Assembly (NCBI GenBank): GCA_949879025.1
Contig: CATLBO010000014.1
Coordinates: 1 to 45,646, forward strand
From: an uncultured Hungatella sp.
Lineage (GTDB): Bacteria; Bacillota; Clostridia; Lachnospirales; Lachnospiraceae
Direction: 5' to 3'
DNA length: 45,646 nt
Shown here: piece by piece, positions 42,774 through 45,646 of the stretch
Position numbering within the stretch: the stretch's first letter is position 1
Layout of the letters: every line of letters starts with the position of its first letter
Program-made: the position numbers and the translations under genes
Notes under the pieces: generated by a model
What the model was told of the DNA's origin: nothing
Database searches by the model: none
What the model saw: only the letters and a program-made list of their open reading frames with translations

Positions 42774-43300
42774 AAAGATTTTCCCTCCTGTTTCACCAAA
42801 ATATCTTTCAGGTGATTATACAAAGCCTCCAGCTCAAAAACCACCATGGCGGCTCCTGCCAGCGGCACTGGAAAATACATCCAGAACCTTGACACGCCTG
42901 GCATGCTTACATAGGACCCCTTTGCTCCGATTCCCGTAGCATACTGCCATCCAACCGTGATCATAATCACTGCTAAAACCAGCACGCATATATCGGACAA
43001 TATGTCAAGGGCCTTTACAACCCATTTGGGAAGATAACTGTCCAGAGCCGTCATGCGGATATGAGCTCCTCTGCGGATGGCAAGGGCTGCTGACAGTACT
43101 GCCATATAAGACATGCACGTCAATACCACCTCCTCCGACCATGCTGGATCCGGAATAAAAGGAACATATCTTCCCGCCACGGACATGCAGGTAATTCCGA
43201 TATCCACAATCAGAAGAAGCTTGCACAAAACCATTACCAGCCGATACACCCAGTCATATATCGGTTTTACTCTGTCAATCTTTTCAAAGATTGCCGCCAT
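42770..43300 (-). CDS. dctQ: TRAP transporter small permease (copy 2)
   Basis: 176 residues, four helices, very similar to copy 1 (same IPDPAWSEEVVLTCMSYMAV and RMTALD segments). GGAGGG precedes the start. First gene of a two-gene unit transcribed from the promoter at 43391. Confidence 0.93.
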   Translation of the reverse strand: MAAIFEKIDRVKPIYDWVYRLVMVLCKLLLIVDIGITCMSVAGRYVPFIPDPAWSEEVVLTCMSYMAVLSAALAIRRGAHIRMTALDSYLPKWVVKALDILSDICVLVLAVIMITVGWQYATGIGAKGSYVSMPGVSRFWMYFPVPLAGAAMVVFELEALYNHLKDILVKQEGKSL

Positions 43301-43390
43301 AAAAAATACCCTCCTTACTTCACTCTGCTGTCAGCCGCCGCTGACAGGATGCTGCGTATTTTTATACGCCTTTGTCTATTTCTGGTTTTT

Positions 43391-43453
43391 ATTATAACTG
43401 GGATTTTGCACTCTGAATATCGGATATTTTTGTTAATCTTAGTACATTTTTAA
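43391..43453 (-). promoter_or_regulatory. Promoter and activator-like element of dctQM copy 2
   Basis: Minus-strand TATAAT at 43391-43396, 17-bp spacer, weak -35 TATTCA at the end of a 40-bp element (43414-43453) shared with the dctPQM promoter. AAAAAT is directly repeated with 20-bp period. The start site would be near 43384, leaving an ~85-nt leader. Confidence 0.6.
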
Positions 43454-43642
43454 CATATTTTAAAGATAATTATATATATTTTTGTTTAAATTGCACATAA
43501 ATAGCTGTGTTTTTGTCTCTTCCAATCCCTTCCGCAGCCTTCATCTTCTTATCTATGCCAGCTGGAATCCAGGAAAAGACCTGCACAGTTTCTGTTTATA
43601 TTGTAACTGCTGAAACCGCTGCCGAACAGTTAAGATTCCGTG

Positions 43643-43680
43643 AAAAAAGAGCCCGGTTCCCCTATGGGAATCAGACTCTT
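43643..43680 (-). terminator. Terminator of larC
   Basis: AAAGAG with GGTTCCCC / GGGGAACC-type inner pairing around 43655-43669 and six T on the minus strand (43643-43648). It begins about 20 bp after the larC stop codon. Confidence 0.8.
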
Positions 43681-43701
43681 TCTCTCTGTTTTACTGTTTC
43701 C

Positions 43702-45210
43702 TTACATTTCATCCATACACTGTTTCTGTATGGTTTGATATACTTGTGAAAAAGGCACCTGGTTCTCTTCCGCCAGCTTAATCACGCTTTCATATTCCGG
43801 GTAGAAACGCTTTACGTCTCTGGCTTCGCACACCTTAACCTGTGCTTTGCCGAAAACGGTGGATACTGTCCTCTCCTCTCTCCTTAGAACCGTACGATCC
43901 ATCTCCGTCCGGCGGATTCCAATGGTAGTTGTTTCCCGGAAAATAATGTGTTCCAGCTTTTCAATGTCTTCCTTGGCGCATATAACATTCAGCTGCCATG
44001 CAGGTCTGTTTTTTTTCATAAACACCGGCATATAATGGACATCCTTTGCACCTGCCTTAAACAGCTGTTCCATCACATACCCTAAAACTTCACCGCTGCA
44101 GTCATCAATGTTGCTTTCCAGCTTAGTAATCGTATCATTTTCTAAGGTTCTGTCCTGAATCAGCATAGCCCTCAAAATGCCTGGACGCTCATAGTCTCTT
44201 TTTCCTGCCCCGATTCCCACTTTCTCAACCGAAAATTCTTTGGGAAGCGCCTTGGCTGATCTGATTGCTGCCACAATGGCTGCCCCTGTGGGAGTCACAA
44301 ATTCTCCCTCTGCATCCACAATCCTTATAGGAAGTCTGTGGGACTTTATAATATTTGCCACCGCCGGCACGGGAACAGGCAGAATGCCATGCTGGCATCG
44401 GATAGTTCCGGTTCCCTCGCACAGAATCGGCACAATCGCTTCCCGAATGTTCAAATTGTCCAGACACACTGCTGCTGCCACAATGTCCACGATGGAATCC
44501 ACAGCCCCTACTTCATGAAAATGAACCTCATCCACTGGTACATTGTGAGCTTTTGACTCTGCCTCAGCCAGGATTTCGAATATGTCCAGGGCAAGTCTCC
44601 TGGCACCCTCTGTCATGTGTCCCTGATGAATGATCCGGCGTATTTCTTTCATGCCCCGATGCTGATGGGAATGGCTGTGTTCACTGTCGTCACGGTAAGC
44701 ATGGCGGCCGCAGCTGCTTTCATCTGCGGTATCATGTTCATGATGGATGTTTTCATGGTAATGTCCAGCTTCGTGATGATGCTCAGACTCATGATGATGT
44801 TCAGCATCATAATGATGCTCAGCCTCATGATGATGCTCAGACTCATGATGATGTCCAGCTTCGTGATGATGCTCAGACTCATGATGATGTTCAGCTTCGT
44901 GATGATGTTCAGACTCATGATGATGTCCAGCTTCGTGATGATGTTCACCACCATGACTGTGCCCATGCAGATACTCCATGTCATGGTCATGATTTTCATG
45001 CTGCGTATCCAAAATCACATGGAAATCGCAGGCATCAATTCCTGACTTTACCACTCGTTTAATTTCAACCTGAAATCCCGAAACCGGAAGGCTCTCCAAA
45101 ACATCCCTAAGCACCTTTTCATCAGCTCCCAGATCCAGCAGTGCTGCAACTGTCATATCCCCGCTGATTCCCGAGTAGCATTCCAAATACAGTTTATTTT
45201 CGTTTTCCAT
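43702..45210 (-). CDS. larC: LarC nickel-pincer cofactor synthesis protein with His-rich repeat
   Basis: 502 residues. LarC inserts nickel into the pyridinium dithiocarboxylate cofactor of LarA-type racemases using CTP. The N-terminus YLECYSGISGDMTVAALLDL, central VDEVHFHEVGAVDSIVDIV, FVTPTGAAI and the C-terminal NIDDCSGEVLGYVMEQLF are family signatures. A ~100-residue insert (about 80-185) is extremely His/Glu-rich, built of 6-residue xHHHEx repeats. LarC often has a short His-rich loop; this one is unusually long. It is one frame, unlike the frameshifted larC1/C2 of Lactiplantibacillus. The start at 45208-45210 follows GAGG; it lies 11 bp after larE. Confidence 0.93.
   Translation of the reverse strand: MENENKLYLECYSGISGDMTVAALLDLGADEKVLRDVLESLPVSGFQVEIKRVVKSGIDACDFHVILDTQHENHDHDMEYLHGHSHGGEHHHEAGHHHESEHHHEAEHHHESEHHHEAGHHHESEHHHEAEHHYDAEHHHESEHHHEAGHYHENIHHEHDTADESSCGRHAYRDDSEHSHSHQHRGMKEIRRIIHQGHMTEGARRLALDIFEILAEAESKAHNVPVDEVHFHEVGAVDSIVDIVAAAVCLDNLNIREAIVPILCEGTGTIRCQHGILPVPVPAVANIIKSHRLPIRIVDAEGEFVTPTGAAIVAAIRSAKALPKEFSVEKVGIGAGKRDYERPGILRAMLIQDRTLENDTITKLESNIDDCSGEVLGYVMEQLFKAGAKDVHYMPVFMKKNRPAWQLNVICAKEDIEKLEHIIFRETTTIGIRRTEMDRTVLRREERTVSTVFGKAQVKVCEARDVKRFYPEYESVIKLAEENQVPFSQVYQTIQKQCMDEM
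44752..44948 (-). repeat. 18-bp-period minisatellite encoding xHHHEx repeats in larC
   Basis: About eleven 18-bp units alternate between codings of HHHEA and HHHES with intervening Gly or Glu, giving also a 36-bp and a ~72-bp higher-order period. One unit has mutated to HHYDA and one to HYHEN. The array is in frame with larC. Confidence 0.85.
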
Positions 45211-45221
45211 CTCTGTCATCC

Positions 45222-45646
45222 TCACTTTTCATGATTTTCAATCACGCATCTGTCAAAACTTAAACCTTTCCCGAAAGTCTCTGGAGGCAGTGCCTCATCC
45301 ATGCTCCCTGACCGAAAGCCTTCTAAGTCCAGCGTAATATATGTGTATCCCAGCTCCTTCAGCTTCCTGACAACCTGATTTCCGGCCTCCAGAAGTTTTC
45401 CCATATCACCTGCATCCGCCTCTATCCTGGCCACATTTCCGTGGACTCTCAGCCTCACATTATAAAGTCCCAGGCCTTTTAGGCACTCCTCTCCCCGCTC
45501 TACTCTTCGGAGCTTTTCCATAGTCAGCTCCTCTCCATATGGGAAGCGAGTAGCCAGGCATGGCGCCGAAGGACGGTTTGCCGCAGAAATGCCATACTCC
45601 TGCGCCAGTTTCCGTACCTCTTTCTTTGTGAATCCTGCCTCTTTCA
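45222..45646 (-). CDS. larE: LarE sulfur transferase (C-terminal part; 5' end outside window)
   Basis: About 140 C-terminal residues are visible. The reading frame stays open to the window edge through KEAGFTKKEVRKLAQEYG and PSAPCLATRFPYGEEL, so an internal ATG at 45521 is not the true start. LarE donates sulfur to the pyridinium cofactor precursor; the Cys in SAPCLATR matches the conserved Cys of the PSxxCLxxR motif. TLDLEGFRSGSMDEAL is the C-terminal signature. The ATP-binding N-terminal half is missing only because of the window. The stop overlaps a GTGA before larC, so larE and larC are co-transcribed. Confidence 0.9.
   Translation of the reverse strand, partial: KEAGFTKKEVRKLAQEYGISAANRPSAPCLATRFPYGEELTMEKLRRVERGEECLKGLGLYNVRLRVHGNVARIEADAGDMGKLLEAGNQVVRKLKELGYTYITLDLEGFRSGSMDEALPPETFGKGLSFDRCVIENHEK

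Larger units (their letters stand above)
43301..43701. other. Intergenic region upstream of dctQM copy 2
   Basis: 401 bp. It holds the dctQM leader and promoter (43391-43453), a very AT-rich stretch at 43430-43500 and the larC terminator (43643-43680). No supported gene; a short rightward frame at 43507-43749 looks spurious. Confidence 0.6.

Noticed and set aside
44752-44948. CRISPR-like regular repeats
   Set aside because: Units are contiguous 18-bp repeats with no spacers and encode protein in the larC frame.
44617-45045. Rightward open frame rich in Met (MMMLRLMMM-like)
   Set aside because: It is the antisense reading of the larC His-repeat array; composition is an artefact of CAT/ATG codons and it has no ribosome binding site.
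45222-45521. A complete 99-residue gene
   Set aside because: The frame continues upstream to the window edge with clear LarE motifs, so it is the 3' part of larE.

Overview
The window looks like a chromosome segment of a strictly anaerobic gut-type Clostridia, most likely Lachnospiraceae (Enterocloster/Hungatella/Lachnoclostridium-like). This rests on moderate GC, strong GGAGG ribosome binding sites, a Hnd-type [FeFe] hydrogenase operon, YesM/YesN two-component genes, TRAP transporters and LarC/LarE. The species cannot be fixed from the sequence alone. 46 coding regions are supported, two of them cut by the window edges.

Region by region. (1) 1-1215: one end of an integrative element, with an excisionase-like HTH gene, an XRE regulator and a structured leader, abutting the 3' end of guaA. 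(2) 1216-9000: a short GMP synthase, a Sel1-repeat protein, an IS200-type insertion sequence lying among copies of a ~108-bp intergenic repeat, a YitT protein, a ZIP metal transporter, a Crp/Fnr regulator and an ArsR-like regulator. (3) 9154-11402: a MATE exporter and an AraC/GyrI-like regulator. (4) 11500-21147: the hydrogenase locus. A leftward set (AmrS radical SAM, PHP phosphoesterase, DRTGG-like protein, HydS-type sensory hydrogenase, RsbT/W-like ATPase, DRTGG protein) faces a rightward operon hndA - HATPase - hndB - hndC - hndD. (5) 21379-24487: a GH1 6-phospho-beta-glucosidase and an ECF sigma / anti-sigma / membrane protein operon. (6) 24627-34237: a ten-gene Mrp/Mbh-like cation antiporter operon (E, F, G, MbhD, MbhE+MnhB fusion, C, then four large antiporter subunits). 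(7) 34361-43300: two TRAP transporter sets whose QM permeases are near-identical paralogues, bracketing a YesM-type kinase and a YesN-type response regulator. (8) 43702-45646: larC with a large histidine-rich repeat, and the 3' part of larE.

How the genes work together. The Hnd operon should couple NAD(P)H and perhaps ferredoxin to H2. The divergent genes look like an H2- or redox-sensing phospho-relay: a sensor hydrogenase lacking a proton-relay Cys, two kinase-like ATPases, two DRTGG proteins and a phosphoesterase. The Mrp/Mbh-like complex would exchange H+ and Na+ across the membrane. The TRAP permeases probably take up an organic acid under control of the enclosed two-component system. 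Both TRAP promoters carry the same ~40-bp element at identical distance from a TATAAT box. The adjacent lar genes build the nickel-pincer cofactor of LarA-family racemases, so the acid may be a hydroxy acid; this link is inference.

Most notable observations: the short GuaA lacking the amidotransferase catalytic half; the four-antiporter, Mbh-collinear operon with no hydrogenase module; the shared TRAP promoter element; the H2-sensing gene set; the His-rich LarC insert; the structured leader of the integrative element; and the ~108-bp repeat family.
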